Source: Thermoflexus sp040289485 (lineage in GTDB: Bacteria > Chloroflexota > Anaerolineae > Thermoflexales > Thermoflexaceae). Taken from it: a DNA stretch of 64,000 nucleotides. Location of the stretch: contig NZ_PSLG01000003.1 in NCBI RefSeq assembly GCF_040289485.1, forward strand, positions 6,040 through 70,039, in the 5' to 3' direction. How positions within the stretch are numbered: the first letter of the stretch is position 1; each line of letters opens with the position of its first letter. The translations under genes and the position numbers were made by a program. Positions 7,736-15,871 of this stretch are shown in pieces. The notes beneath the pieces are model-generated. The model was not told the origin of the DNA, ran no database searches, and saw only the letters and a list, made by a program, of their open reading frames with translations.

Positions 7736-8350
7736 TCACGGGTCGCCGACCCGGCGGCGCCACGCCGCCTCCACCTGCCGGCGGGTCGCCTCCAGATCGC
7801 CCCCGTTGTCGATCACCTCGTCGGCGAGCCGGATCTTCTCCTCCGGGGGAGGCTGGGCCCGGATGCGCACCCATGCCTCCTCCTCCGACAGCCCCCGCTC
7901 GGCCATCAGCCGGCGGACCTGTTCGCGTTCCGGGCAGGTGACCACCCAGAGGGTGTCGCAGGCGCGGGCGAAGCCGGATTCGATGAGTTTGATGGCCTCG
8001 ATGACAACAGCGGGGGCCTCCACCCCGGCCGCCAGGCGCTCCTGGATGGCCGCCAACACCGCCGGGTGCACGATGGCTTCCAGATCCCGCAGCGCGGCCG
8101 GGTCCCGGAAAACCCGATCGCCCAGGCGCCGCCGGTCGATCTCGCCGTCGGGTCCCAGGATCTCGGGCCCGAAGCGACGGACGATGGCTTCGTAAGTGGG
8201 TGTGCCCTTTCGGATCACTGCATGGGCCACCGCGTCGGCGTCGATCACCGCGGCGCCCATCTCGGCGAGCATGCGGGCGACAGTGCTCTTGCCGCAGGCG
8301 ATGTTCCCGGTGAGCCCGATGAGAACCGGCCGCTTCTTCATCGTTCCCAT
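7736..8350 (-). CDS. coaE: Dephospho-CoA kinase
   Basis: Phosphorylates dephospho-CoA with ATP, the final step of coenzyme A synthesis, in the cytoplasm. At 204 residues the length is normal. The P-loop is GNIACGKST (residues 15-23). The CoaE-specific segments AAVIDADAVAHAVI and DLEAIVHPAVLAAIQERL are present, followed by IKLIESGF and the nucleotide-binding RLADEVIDNGG. A GGAGG site lies eight bases before the ATG at 8350; the inner ATG at 8341 is possible. It is transcribed divergently from rtcA and leads a minus-strand series with a GNAT gene and two small genes. Confidence 0.95.
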   Translation of the reverse strand: MGTMKKRPVLIGLTGNIACGKSTVARMLAEMGAAVIDADAVAHAVIRKGTPTYEAIVRRFGPEILGPDGEIDRRRLGDRVFRDPAALRDLEAIVHPAVLAAIQERLAAGVEAPAVVIEAIKLIESGFARACDTLWVVTCPEREQVRRLMAERGLSEEEAWVRIRAQPPPEEKIRLADEVIDNGGDLEATRRQVEAAWRRRVGDP

Positions 8351-8397
8351 GATAGCCGCCTCCGGCCGGGCTGGCGAGGCCGGCCGGCCCAGCCGGG

Positions 8398-8427
8398 TTG
8401 TCGGGGCTCAAGCTTCCGGGCTATGAT
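8398..8427 (+). promoter_or_regulatory. Probable promoter of rtcA-rnz
   Basis: TTGTCG (8398-8403) and TATGAT (8422-8427) with an 18-base spacer on the plus strand, in the intergenic region between coaE and rtcA. The predicted start near 8434 leaves an untranslated leader of about 120 bases before the chosen rtcA start. Confidence 0.55.
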
Positions 8428-8553
8428 AACGCAAGGCGCTCCCTCCGGAAGGGGGCACCCGTCCTGCGCGTCCGCTCAGGAACTCGCTGGCCGGTGGAAG
8501 CGGCCATGGCGGCCACGCCGGTATCCCGAGGGAGGTCCTCCGCGGCGTTGTCG

Positions 8554-9639
8554 ATGGTGGTGCTGGACGGCAGTTATGGGGAAGGCGGCGGGCAGATCCT
8601 GCGCTCGGTCCTGGCCCTCTCGACCATCACCGGGCGGCCGGTGCGGGTGGAGAACATCCGGGCCCGCCGCCCGAACCCTGGCCTTCAGGCGCAGCACCTG
8701 AGCGCGGTGAAGGCGGCCGCGATGCTCTGCCGCGCCCAAGTGCACGGGGCTGCCCTGGGTGCCACCACCCTCACCTTCATCCCCCAGGGTCCACCGGCCC
8801 CGGGCACCTACACGATCGATGTGGGGACGGCCCGGGCTGGGGGGAGTGCGGGATCGGTGACCCTGATCTTGCAGGCCATCCTGCTGCCCCTGGCTTATGC
8901 GCCTGGGACCTCCCGGGTGACGTTGCGTGGGGGGACCCACGTGCCCTGGAGCCCGCCCTTCCATTACGTGCGGGATGTGCTCCTGCCGTGCCTGGCCCGC
9001 ATGGGCCTGCGCGCTGAGATCCATCTGGAGCGCTGGGGGTGGTATCCGGCCGGCGGTGGGGAGATCACCCTCGATGTCCACGGACCTCTGGCGGGCCAGG
9101 GCCTCTATCGGCTGCAGCCGCTGACCCTGACGGAGCGGGGGCCGCTGCGGCGGCTGTGGGGCTGGGCCGCCGTCTCCAACCTGCCGCTGGAGATCGCCAG
9201 GCGGATGGCGGCCCGGGCCAACCGGCTCCTGCGGGAGGCCGGCCTCCCCGATGAGGTGGAGGCCATCCAGGTGGAGAGCCCGGGGCCGGGGGCGGGGATC
9301 TTCCTCATCGCGGAATACGCCCACGTCCGGGCGGGCGCCTCCGCCTACGGGAAGAAGGGTCTGCCGGCGGAAAAGGTGGCGGAGGAGGCGGTGGCCGATC
9401 TGGTGGCTTTCCACCGCACCTCCGCGGCGGTGGATCCGCACCTGGCGGACCAACTGATCCTCCCCCTCGCCCTCGCGTCGGGGGCCTCCCGGTTCACGAC
9501 CTCCCGCATCACCGCCCACCTTCTGACCAGCATCTGGGTGGCCTGCCACTTCGTCGGAGACCGTTTCGAGGTGCTGGGGGAGGAGGGGGAGCCCGGGGAG
9601 GTGCGGGTGCGCCCGGCGGAGGAGGCCCTTCATGCTTGA
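8554..9639 (+). CDS. rtcA: RNA 3'-terminal phosphate cyclase
   Basis: Converts RNA 3'-phosphate ends to 2',3'-cyclic phosphates using ATP, in RNA repair or processing. 361 residues. The N-terminal signature DGSYGEGGGQILRSVLAL and the segment RRPNPGLQAQHLSAVKAA are typical of RtcA. The conserved histidine that becomes adenylylated in the family is present in PHLADQLILPLALASG. The ATG at 8554 fits known N-termini; an in-frame TTG at 8548 and ATG at 8506 remain possible. The stop overlaps the start of rnz by 8 bases, so two RNA-end enzymes are coupled. No rtcB gene is in view. Confidence 0.93.
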   Translation: MVVLDGSYGEGGGQILRSVLALSTITGRPVRVENIRARRPNPGLQAQHLSAVKAAAMLCRAQVHGAALGATTLTFIPQGPPAPGTYTIDVGTARAGGSAGSVTLILQAILLPLAYAPGTSRVTLRGGTHVPWSPPFHYVRDVLLPCLARMGLRAEIHLERWGWYPAGGGEITLDVHGPLAGQGLYRLQPLTLTERGPLRRLWGWAAVSNLPLEIARRMAARANRLLREAGLPDEVEAIQVESPGPGAGIFLIAEYAHVRAGASAYGKKGLPAEKVAEEAVADLVAFHRTSAAVDPHLADQLILPLALASGASRFTTSRITAHLLTSIWVACHFVGDRFEVLGEEGEPGEVRVRPAEEALHA

Positions 9640-10627
9640 GATCGTTTTCCTGGGCACCTCGGCGTCGGCCCCTTCCATCCGGCGGGGGCTCCCCGCCCAG
9701 GTGGTCCTCTTCGAGGACCGGCGGTTCCTGGTGGACTGCGGGGAGGGCACCCAGCGGCAGTTGTTGAAAAGCGGCCTGGGCTTCCGCCGGCTGGAGACGG
9801 TGCTGCTCACCCATGCCCACCTGGATCACATCCTGGGACTGGCCGGCTTCCTCTCCACGGTGATGCGCTGGGAGATCCTTCCCCGCGTGGCGATCTACGG
9901 ACGCCGGGGGGCCATCGAGCGGGTCAAGGACCTGATCTACCGCGTGGTGCTGCGGGGGGTGCGACCCTCCATCGAACTTTCTTTCCACGCCATCGAGCCG
10001 GGCCTGCTGTTCGACGACGAGAAACTCAGCGTCTACGCCTTCCCGGTCAGCCACCGTGGGGGAGACAGCCTGGGCTATCTGTTCCGGGAGAAGCCCCGGC
10101 GACCTTTCCTCGTGGAGAAGGCGGAGGCCCTGGGGATCCCGCCGGGACCGGAGCGCCGCCGCCTGGTCGAGGGGCAGCCGGTGATCTTGCCGGACGGCCG
10201 CGTGGTGACGCCGGAGGAGGTATTGGGGCCGCCGGTGGAGGGGGCCTCCCTGGCACTGATCGGCGACGCCGGGCGGGTCGAGGATCTGGTGGAGGCGGTG
10301 GCGGGAGTGGGCGCCCTGGTCATCGAGGCGACCTACCTGCAGGCCGATCGCGACCTGGCCCGTCGCCACGATCACCTCACGGCGGCCGAGGCGGCCGGGC
10401 TCGCCCGCGCCGCCGGGGTTCGCCACCTCATCCTGACCCATCTCTCGCGGCGCTATCGGGAGCGGGACATCCGGGCGGAGGCGCAGGCCCTTTTCCCCAA
10501 CGTCTGGGTGGCCCGGGACTTCGACCGGTATCGGATCCTGAAGGGCGGCGGGCTGGAGGTGGAGCGGGCGGAGCCCCACGAGATCGAGGAGGAACGGGAT
10601 GTCCTTGCGGAAAGCGAGCGTGCTTGA
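9632..10627 (+). CDS. rnz: Ribonuclease Z (tRNA 3' processing endonuclease)
   Basis: Zinc-dependent endonuclease that removes 3' trailers from tRNA precursors. 331 residues, slightly above the usual 305-320. The metal motif HAHLDH spans residues 61-66. Further ligands are visible as His in FPVSHRGGD, Asp in LIGDAG and His in LILTHLS. The insertion between FREKPRRPF and LIGDAG corresponds to the exosite arm region of bacterial RNase Z. The ATG lies inside the end of rtcA, with an 8-base overlap, and the gene runs 29 bases into the next small gene. Translational coupling of all three is likely. Confidence 0.94.
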   Translation: MLEIVFLGTSASAPSIRRGLPAQVVLFEDRRFLVDCGEGTQRQLLKSGLGFRRLETVLLTHAHLDHILGLAGFLSTVMRWEILPRVAIYGRRGAIERVKDLIYRVVLRGVRPSIELSFHAIEPGLLFDDEKLSVYAFPVSHRGGDSLGYLFREKPRRPFLVEKAEALGIPPGPERRRLVEGQPVILPDGRVVTPEEVLGPPVEGASLALIGDAGRVEDLVEAVAGVGALVIEATYLQADRDLARRHDHLTAAEAAGLARAAGVRHLILTHLSRRYRERDIRAEAQALFPNVWVARDFDRYRILKGGGLEVERAEPHEIEEERDVLAESERA

Positions 10628-10892
10628 ACTGGCCACGGCGGCTTACGAGTTGGACGCCCGCGTCCTGCGCGGCCCCCTCCATCGGGATCCGGAGGGCCGG
10701 TGGTGGATCGGAGAAACGCCCTTGGAGGAGTGGTTGGTCCCCTATGAGGGTCACGAGGCCGTCCTGATCCTGGCCTCCCTCTCGGAGGAGACCCCGCTGA
10801 CCCCTCGGGTCTGTCGGACCTGCGGCCGGGAATACGTCGGCTGGGATTGTCCCCATTGCCGCGAGGTCCGCCGTCGTCTACGGGGCGCCTGA
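10599..10892 (+). CDS. Small protein with C-terminal zinc ribbon
   Basis: A 97-residue protein of unknown function. The C-terminus has two cysteine pairs, CRTC and CPHC, about eight residues apart, which form a likely zinc ribbon. The N-terminal part is a compact mixed region (GRWWIGETPLEEWLVPYEGHEAVLILASL). It overlaps the end of rnz by 29 bases in another frame, with a GAGGAACGGG site upstream, and is probably cotranslated with it. Codon use matches that of its neighbours. A role linked to RNA processing is suggested only by position. Confidence 0.7.
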   Translation: MSLRKASVLELATAAYELDARVLRGPLHRDPEGRWWIGETPLEEWLVPYEGHEAVLILASLSEETPLTPRVCRTCGREYVGWDCPHCREVRRRLRGA

Positions 10893-10919
10893 GGCCGGTC
10901 GCCCAAAGGAGCGTGCGCT

Positions 10920-11237
10920 GTGGTGAAGATCATCACGCTGTATCGGACCCCTGCGGACGCCGCCGCCTTCGAACGCTGGTATCAGCAGCACCTGGCGCGG
11001 ATCGAGCGCCTGCCGAACCTGCGCCGCGTGGAGGTCTCGCGGATCTGGGGGACGCCGGCCGGCGGCTCCCCTTTCCATCTGATGGTGGAACTGTATTTTG
11101 AGGATCGGGCGGCCCTGGAGGCCGCCCTCCGCTCGCCGGAGGCGGTCGACGCCTCCGCCGACCTCTCCCGCTTCGCCGCCGGCCAGGTCCTGGTCATGTT
11201 CGCCGACGCGTTCGAGGAGGAACGCGGCGGGCCATGA
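10920..11237 (+). CDS. EthD-domain (dimeric alpha/beta barrel) protein
   Basis: A 105-residue cytoplasmic protein with the EthD-like opening MVKIITLYRTPADAAAFERWYQQHL, followed by HLARIERLPNLRRVEV and a final strand around FAAGQVLVMFADAF. Members of this ferredoxin-like fold are small dimers, often found next to oxygenases or of unknown role; no catalytic function can be named. The GTG at 10920 has an AAGGAG site nine bases upstream. It converges on the minus-strand ammonium-transporter-like gene 12 bases further on. Family assignment is moderately sure. Confidence 0.78.
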   Translation: MVKIITLYRTPADAAAFERWYQQHLARIERLPNLRRVEVSRIWGTPAGGSPFHLMVELYFEDRAALEAALRSPEAVDASADLSRFAAGQVLVMFADAFEEERGGP

Positions 11238-11249
11238 GGTGCGCGGCCA

Positions 11250-12521
11250 TCATGGGCGTGGAGAGCGGCCCCAGCGGCGGGCCCACAGCCAGCGGGCGAG
11301 GGCCGCAGGTCCCCCCGCCGCCAAGGCCCCCCACGCCCCGAGGGCGAGAAGGCCCACGATCTGGGCGGTCAGTTGCCCCGGATCGGGGGGGGATCCCCAT
11401 CCCGGAACCCCCACCACCCCCAGGCCGGCGCGCCCCATGAAGGACGAGGTCCCGACGCCGTTCCAGCCGGCCCCAGCCCGGCCGTCGGCCAGCAGGCCGA
11501 CGGCCAGCAAGCCGGCTGCCCCTGCCAGTCCATAAAGCAAGGCCAGGCTCTGGGGCGTCTGCCCCCGGCGTCGAAGCCCATACACCAGGATCGGCGTGGC
11601 CAGCCCCATCAGCAGGCCCCACCCCCCGGCCAGCCACGGCCCGGTGAACGGTGCCGCCGTCAGCCCGGAGACCCATCCCACTGCGAGGGCCCGCACGCCC
11701 ATGAGGAGGTCCGCCTGCCGGGCGACCACGCCGGTGTAGAGCCACGCCCCCAGCACGGCCCCCAAGGCGCCCAGCCAGGCGTTGCGGGCGATCAGGGCGC
11801 TGTCCGGCATCGGCTGCATCGTCCGCAGGGGGTCCGCCTCCAGCCAGGCCAGCCAGCCCACGCCGATCAACAGGCTCCCCCAGCCGCCGAGCAGGGGGAG
11901 ATGCACCGGCGGGAGGGTCGGCTCGGGGGATGGCCGCCGCTGCCCCCAGGCGCCCAGGATCCCCCCCAGCGCCCCGCCCGTCACCACGAAGAGGACGCCG
12001 GCTCCGGCCGGATCCACCACGCCGTGGCCCAGGCGCAGGGTCGTGCCCAGGCGGCTCAACCACCCGTTCCCCCAGACCCAATGGCTCCCGATCGGGAGGA
12101 CCAGGCCGCCCAGCCATGCCCCCCAGAGGGCGGCCGGCCCGACGGCCATGCCCTCCAGGCCCATCCCGAGCAGGAGGGCGGCGACGGCCACCGCCGGCGC
12201 GTGATGGAGCCAGAGGGCGGCCAGGGCCGGCTCCCGGTCGATCCCGGAGAGAAGAAAGCCGCTCAAGCCCACCAGGCTCCACATGGGCTGGGGATCGGCC
12301 CCCAAGGTGTAGACCCGCCGCAGGGCCTGGAAGGCCGTCGCCTCCGTCCACAGCCCCATCCCGCCGAAGGCGAAGCCGAAGCCGCTGATGCCCCAGGCGA
12401 TCAGGGCGGCCGTCGCCGCCGCCAGGCCCCGCCCCAGCGCCCGGCGCGCCGCTTCTTCGTCCATCCCCGCCCAGAGCACTCCCATCCATCCCAGGGGCCA
12501 CAGCCACGCCAGTCCCACCAT
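11250..12521 (-). CDS. Ammonium transporter-like membrane protein lacking the twin histidines
   Basis: A 423-residue polytopic membrane protein with about eleven hydrophobic segments. Amt/Rh-like landmarks are visible: AARRALGRGLAAATAALIAWGISGF matching the early helices, VVDPAGAGVLF matching DFAGGTVVH, GGWGSLLIGVGWLAW, and LLYGLAGAAGLLAVGLLADG matching VHGVCGIWG. In this alignment the two pore histidines of Amt proteins (His168 and His318 of AmtB) are replaced by Phe and Tyr, while the Asp of the DFAGG motif is kept. Transport of ammonium by the usual mechanism is therefore doubtful. It begins 3 bases after the stop of a trypsin-like protease gene, so the pair is likely an operon. No glnK is present. 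Confidence 0.7.
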   Translation of the reverse strand: MVGLAWLWPLGWMGVLWAGMDEEAARRALGRGLAAATAALIAWGISGFGFAFGGMGLWTEATAFQALRRVYTLGADPQPMWSLVGLSGFLLSGIDREPALAALWLHHAPAVAVAALLLGMGLEGMAVGPAALWGAWLGGLVLPIGSHWVWGNGWLSRLGTTLRLGHGVVDPAGAGVLFVVTGGALGGILGAWGQRRPSPEPTLPPVHLPLLGGWGSLLIGVGWLAWLEADPLRTMQPMPDSALIARNAWLGALGAVLGAWLYTGVVARQADLLMGVRALAVGWVSGLTAAPFTGPWLAGGWGLLMGLATPILVYGLRRRGQTPQSLALLYGLAGAAGLLAVGLLADGRAGAGWNGVGTSSFMGRAGLGVVGVPGWGSPPDPGQLTAQIVGLLALGAWGALAAGGPAALARWLWARRWGRSPRP

Positions 12522-12524
12522 CGC

Positions 12525-13529
12525 TCATGCCTCCACCACGGCCTCGACGCCCAGGGCTTGGAGGACCCGTTCCATGGGGTTGATCAGGGTGGTCGTCTCC
12601 GAGCCGGCGAAGAGCAGGCCGACCAGGCGGCCGTTCAGGTCCAGGATCGCCGAGCCCGAGTCCCCGGGAGCGCTCATCGCTCCCGCCATCGCTTGCCTGT
12701 GGAAGGTTGCCCTCCGGCCGTCGTAGTCGATGCGGGCGGTGACATCCACCTGGAGGATCCGCCCCCGGGTGTAGCCCGTGGTGCGGCCGAACTTCTGGAC
12801 CTCCATCCCGAGGGCAGGGGCGGCCACCCCCTTCGGGATCCCGATGGTCAGGATGGCCGGGGTGACGTCGGCGGGGTTGAAGGGGCGGGCGATGGCAGCG
12901 TCTACCTCGTTCAGGGCCACCGGCTGTCGGACGGCCTGCAGGCGATGGGAGGAGCCGATCCACTCCAGGATCGCGTTCAGCCAGCGCGCCAGGCGCTCCG
13001 CCCACGGACATGTGGCCGGCTCCTCGTCAAACCGGATGGGGACGAAGGCCACCAGTTCCGCGATCTCGTCGGCCACCGTCCCGCCGTCCACCGGGCCGGG
13101 CTGTCGGATCCGGTCCCCCGGGCGCCCCCGGTTGGTGGCGGCCAGCACATGGTTGTTGCTCAGGATGAAGAGGGTTTCCCCCCGCCGGACCACGCATCCG
13201 AAGGTCCCAGCGGTGACCAGGGGATGCCCGATGGAGACGCCGGGAGGGGCCGGCCGGTAACGGCGCGTGGGATCCTGGAAGGCCCGGAACCGGCCGGTCT
13301 CCACCACGTCGGTAGGGATGCCGTCCAGGGTTGGCGGGATGAGGTCGGAGGGGGCCAGTTGCGCAGCGGGGACCTTCCGTTCCACCGAGACCACCACGCT
13401 GAGGACATCCAAGACCTGACCGCCCTTGGTCTTATAGCCGATCCCCACCCCGACCACATGGCGGCGCGTGAGCAGGCGGGGGAGGTGGGCGGCTTTGACC
13501 TGGGCCAGTGGTCGCCAGTCCGCAACCAT
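12525..13529 (-). CDS. Trypsin-like serine peptidase, cytoplasmic
   Basis: A 334-residue protein with a chymotrypsin-fold catalytic triad in order: His in LSNNHVLAATN, Asp in NEVDAAIARP and Ser in SAPGDSGSAILD. No signal peptide or membrane segment is present, so it probably acts in the cytoplasm. The N-terminal 100 residues (VVGVGIGYKTKGGQ, VSVERKVPAAQL) form a separate small domain, a layout I associate with Nal1-like or SpoIVB-type peptidases. The second ATG (13529) is preferred because AAAGGAGG lies six bases upstream; the first ATG would overlap that site. It is followed after 3 bases by the Amt-like gene. The substrate is unknown. Confidence 0.78.
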   Translation of the reverse strand: MVADWRPLAQVKAAHLPRLLTRRHVVGVGIGYKTKGGQVLDVLSVVVSVERKVPAAQLAPSDLIPPTLDGIPTDVVETGRFRAFQDPTRRYRPAPPGVSIGHPLVTAGTFGCVVRRGETLFILSNNHVLAATNRGRPGDRIRQPGPVDGGTVADEIAELVAFVPIRFDEEPATCPWAERLARWLNAILEWIGSSHRLQAVRQPVALNEVDAAIARPFNPADVTPAILTIGIPKGVAAPALGMEVQKFGRTTGYTRGRILQVDVTARIDYDGRRATFHRQAMAGAMSAPGDSGSAILDLNGRLVGLLFAGSETTTLINPMERVLQALGVEAVVEA

Positions 13530-13723
13530 GGGCATCCTCCTTTGGGAACGGCGAGGTCCCTCCTTGGCCTCAGGTCCTTCAGTTTAACGGCTTTCCCCGG
13601 GGGTGGGAACCGGCCTTCCCCCATTATGCCTTCGGGGTCGGTTTCCGGTATGCTTTTGGGTGTTCAGGGCGTTGGGGAGGGGCGTCTCTCGCTTCCACTC
13701 CCCAGCGCCAGGAGGGCAGGTGG

Positions 13724-14458
13724 ATGGTGGGGACGCTGATCAACGTGGCGACGGTGGTGGTGGGCAGCGGCGCCGGGCTGGCGGTGGGCCGACACCTTTC
13801 GGAACGCCTCCGGGGGACGGTGCTCAGCGGCCTGGGGCTGATGACCCTGGTCATTGGGATGCGCATGGCGATGGAGACGAAGAGCCCGCTGTTGATGCTG
13901 GCCTCCCTGCTGGTGGGCGGCGTGATCGGCGAGGCCCTCGGCCTGGAGGAGCGCCTGCAGGCCGTGGGGCGCTGGCTGGAGGCCCGCTTCTCCGGCGGGA
14001 ACCCCGAGGGCAGCACCTTCGTGAAGGGCTTCGTCACCGCCAGCCTGGTCTTCTGCGTAGGCCCCATGACCATCCTGGGATCCATCCAGGATGGCCTCAC
14101 CGGGAACTACACCTTGTTGGCCATCAAGGCGACCCTGGACGGCTTCGCCGCCCTGGCCTTCAGCGCCTCCCTGGGGATCGGGGTGATGTTCGCTGCCCTC
14201 ACCGTCCTGGTCTATCAGGGGGCCCTCACCCTGGGGGCCGGCCTCTTCCGCACCCTCCTCACCGAGGCGATGATCGCCGAGATGACGGCGGTGGGGGGGG
14301 CGATGATCTTGGGCATCGGGCTGCTGCTGCTGGATCTGAAGCGGGTGCGGGTGGCCAGTTTCCTGCCCGGCCTCATCGTCGCCCCCTTGCTGGTCGCCCT
14401 GAGCCCCACCGTGAACGCCTTCCTGATGCGGCTGGGCATCCCGTTGACCGCGCCCTGA
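13724..14458 (+). CDS. DUF554 family membrane protein
   Basis: A 244-residue inner-membrane protein with about seven hydrophobic segments. It begins MVGTLINVATVVVGSGAGL and includes GVIGEALGLEERL and FVKGFVTASLVFCVGPMTILGSIQDGL, the most conserved stretch of DUF554 (YdfK/YqgA-like) proteins. The function of the family is not established. The ATG at 13724 has AGGAGGG seven bases upstream; the frame is open further upstream but without a matching start. The 194 bases before it, shared with the divergent protease gene, show no clear promoter. A hydantoinase gene follows after 27 bases. Confidence 0.85.
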   Translation: MVGTLINVATVVVGSGAGLAVGRHLSERLRGTVLSGLGLMTLVIGMRMAMETKSPLLMLASLLVGGVIGEALGLEERLQAVGRWLEARFSGGNPEGSTFVKGFVTASLVFCVGPMTILGSIQDGLTGNYTLLAIKATLDGFAALAFSASLGIGVMFAALTVLVYQGALTLGAGLFRTLLTEAMIAEMTAVGGAMILGIGLLLLDLKRVRVASFLPGLIVAPLLVALSPTVNAFLMRLGIPLTAP

Positions 14459-14485
14459 CCGGGCGATCGCGCGCAGGAGGCCCCG

Positions 14486-15871
14486 ATGTTGATCCGGAAC
14501 GGCACGCTGGTCACGGCGGAGGGGATGCTGCGGGCTGATCTCCGGGTGGAGGGGGAGCGCATCGCCGCCGTCGGCGATCTCCTTCCGCAGCCCGGGGAGA
14601 CCGTCCTGGACGCCGGGGGGTGCTTCGTGCTGCCCGGCCTGGTCGACCCCCATGTGCACATCGCCCTGGACACCGGGATCTACCGCACCGACGACGATTG
14701 GTTCATCGGGACGCGGGCGGCGGCCTTCGGGGGCGTCACCACCGTCATCGACTTCGCCACTCAGTTCCGGGGCCAATCCCTGGAGGAGGCCCTGGAGGCC
14801 CGCCTGGAGGAGGCCCGCGAGAAGGCGGTGGTGGATTACGCGCTCCACATGATGGTGACGGATCTCCCCCCGGGGCGGGAGGGGGCGTTGCACCGGCTGG
14901 TGGAGCGGGGGGTGGCTGGCATCAAGCTCTACACCACCTATCGCCCGAACTACTACGCGGACGACGCCACCGTGCTGCGCCTGATGCGGGCGGCCGGCGC
15001 CTTCGGATGGATGACCATGGTCCATTGCGAGAACGACGCCCTGGTGACCGAGGCGACGGAGCGGCTCAAAGCCGAGGGCCGCACCTCGCTGCGGGAGCAC
15101 GGCCGCTCCCGGCCGCCCCTCGCGGAGGTGGAGGCTGTCCATCGCGTCCTCTTCCTGGCCGCCGAGGCGGGCGCCCCGGTTTACATCGTCCACTGCTCCA
15201 CGGCCCGCGCCGTGGACCTGGTGCACGAGGCCGCCCTGCGGGGACAGCCGGCCTTCGCCGAGACCTGCCCGCAGTATCTGTTGCTGGACGAGACGGCCTA
15301 CGCGGGGCCGCACCCGGAGTGGTATATCCTCCAGCCGCCGCTGTGGCCCGCCGCCGAGCGGGCGGGCCTGTGGGAGCGGCTGAGTCGGGGCTGGATCGCC
15401 GCCGTCGGGACCGATCACTGCGATTACTCCCTGAGCCAGAAGACGGCCACCGGCATGTTCCCCACCACCCCTGGAGGGCTGCCGGGGCTGGAGACCATGC
15501 TCCCCTTGCTCTACACCTTCGGAGTGGTGGAGGGCCGGATCCGCTGGCCGGATCTGGTGCGGCTGTGCGCGACGAACCCGGCCCGGCTCTTCGGGCTTTA
15601 CCCCCGCAAGGGCACGCTGCAGCCGGGGGCCGACGCCGATCTGGTGATCTACGATCCGGAGCCGGAATGGGTCCTCACCGCTGCCCGCCTACACCACATC
15701 GCCGGCTACACTCCCTACGAAGGCTGGACGGTCCGCGGGCGGGCGCGCTTCGTCCTGGTCCGCGGCCAGGTGGTGGTGGAGGAAGGGGAGTTCCGGGGGG
15801 TGCCCGGCTGGGGCCGGTTCCAGGCGGCCCGGCCGGCGGAGGGATGGGCCCGCGATGCATCCGGTCAATGA
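14486..15871 (+). CDS. Dihydropyrimidinase / D-hydantoinase
   Basis: A 461-residue cyclic amidohydrolase that opens dihydropyrimidine or hydantoin rings, in the cytoplasm. Metal ligands are His56 and His58 in DPHVH. The lysine expected to be carbamylated lies in AGIKLYTTY. Further ligand histidines sit in MVHCEND and VYIVHCST, and the aspartate in AVGTDHCDY. This is the hydantoinase/dihydropyrimidinase pattern rather than dihydroorotase. It starts 27 bases after the DUF554 gene with an AGGAGG site, and its end overlaps the methyltransferase gene by 17 bases. No carbamoylase or dihydropyrimidine dehydrogenase gene is adjacent, so the physiological substrate is open. Confidence 0.9.
   Translation: MLIRNGTLVTAEGMLRADLRVEGERIAAVGDLLPQPGETVLDAGGCFVLPGLVDPHVHIALDTGIYRTDDDWFIGTRAAAFGGVTTVIDFATQFRGQSLEEALEARLEEAREKAVVDYALHMMVTDLPPGREGALHRLVERGVAGIKLYTTYRPNYYADDATVLRLMRAAGAFGWMTMVHCENDALVTEATERLKAEGRTSLREHGRSRPPLAEVEAVHRVLFLAAEAGAPVYIVHCSTARAVDLVHEAALRGQPAFAETCPQYLLLDETAYAGPHPEWYILQPPLWPAAERAGLWERLSRGWIAAVGTDHCDYSLSQKTATGMFPTTPGGLPGLETMLPLLYTFGVVEGRIRWPDLVRLCATNPARLFGLYPRKGTLQPGADADLVIYDPEPEWVLTAARLHHIAGYTPYEGWTVRGRARFVLVRGQVVVEEGEFRGVPGWGRFQAARPAEGWARDASGQ

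Noticed and set aside
11373..13723. 788-codon plus-strand open frame across the Amt-like and protease genes
   Set aside because: It is antisense to two genes with recognisable motifs, its composition is typical of an antisense shadow, and it shows no family similarity.
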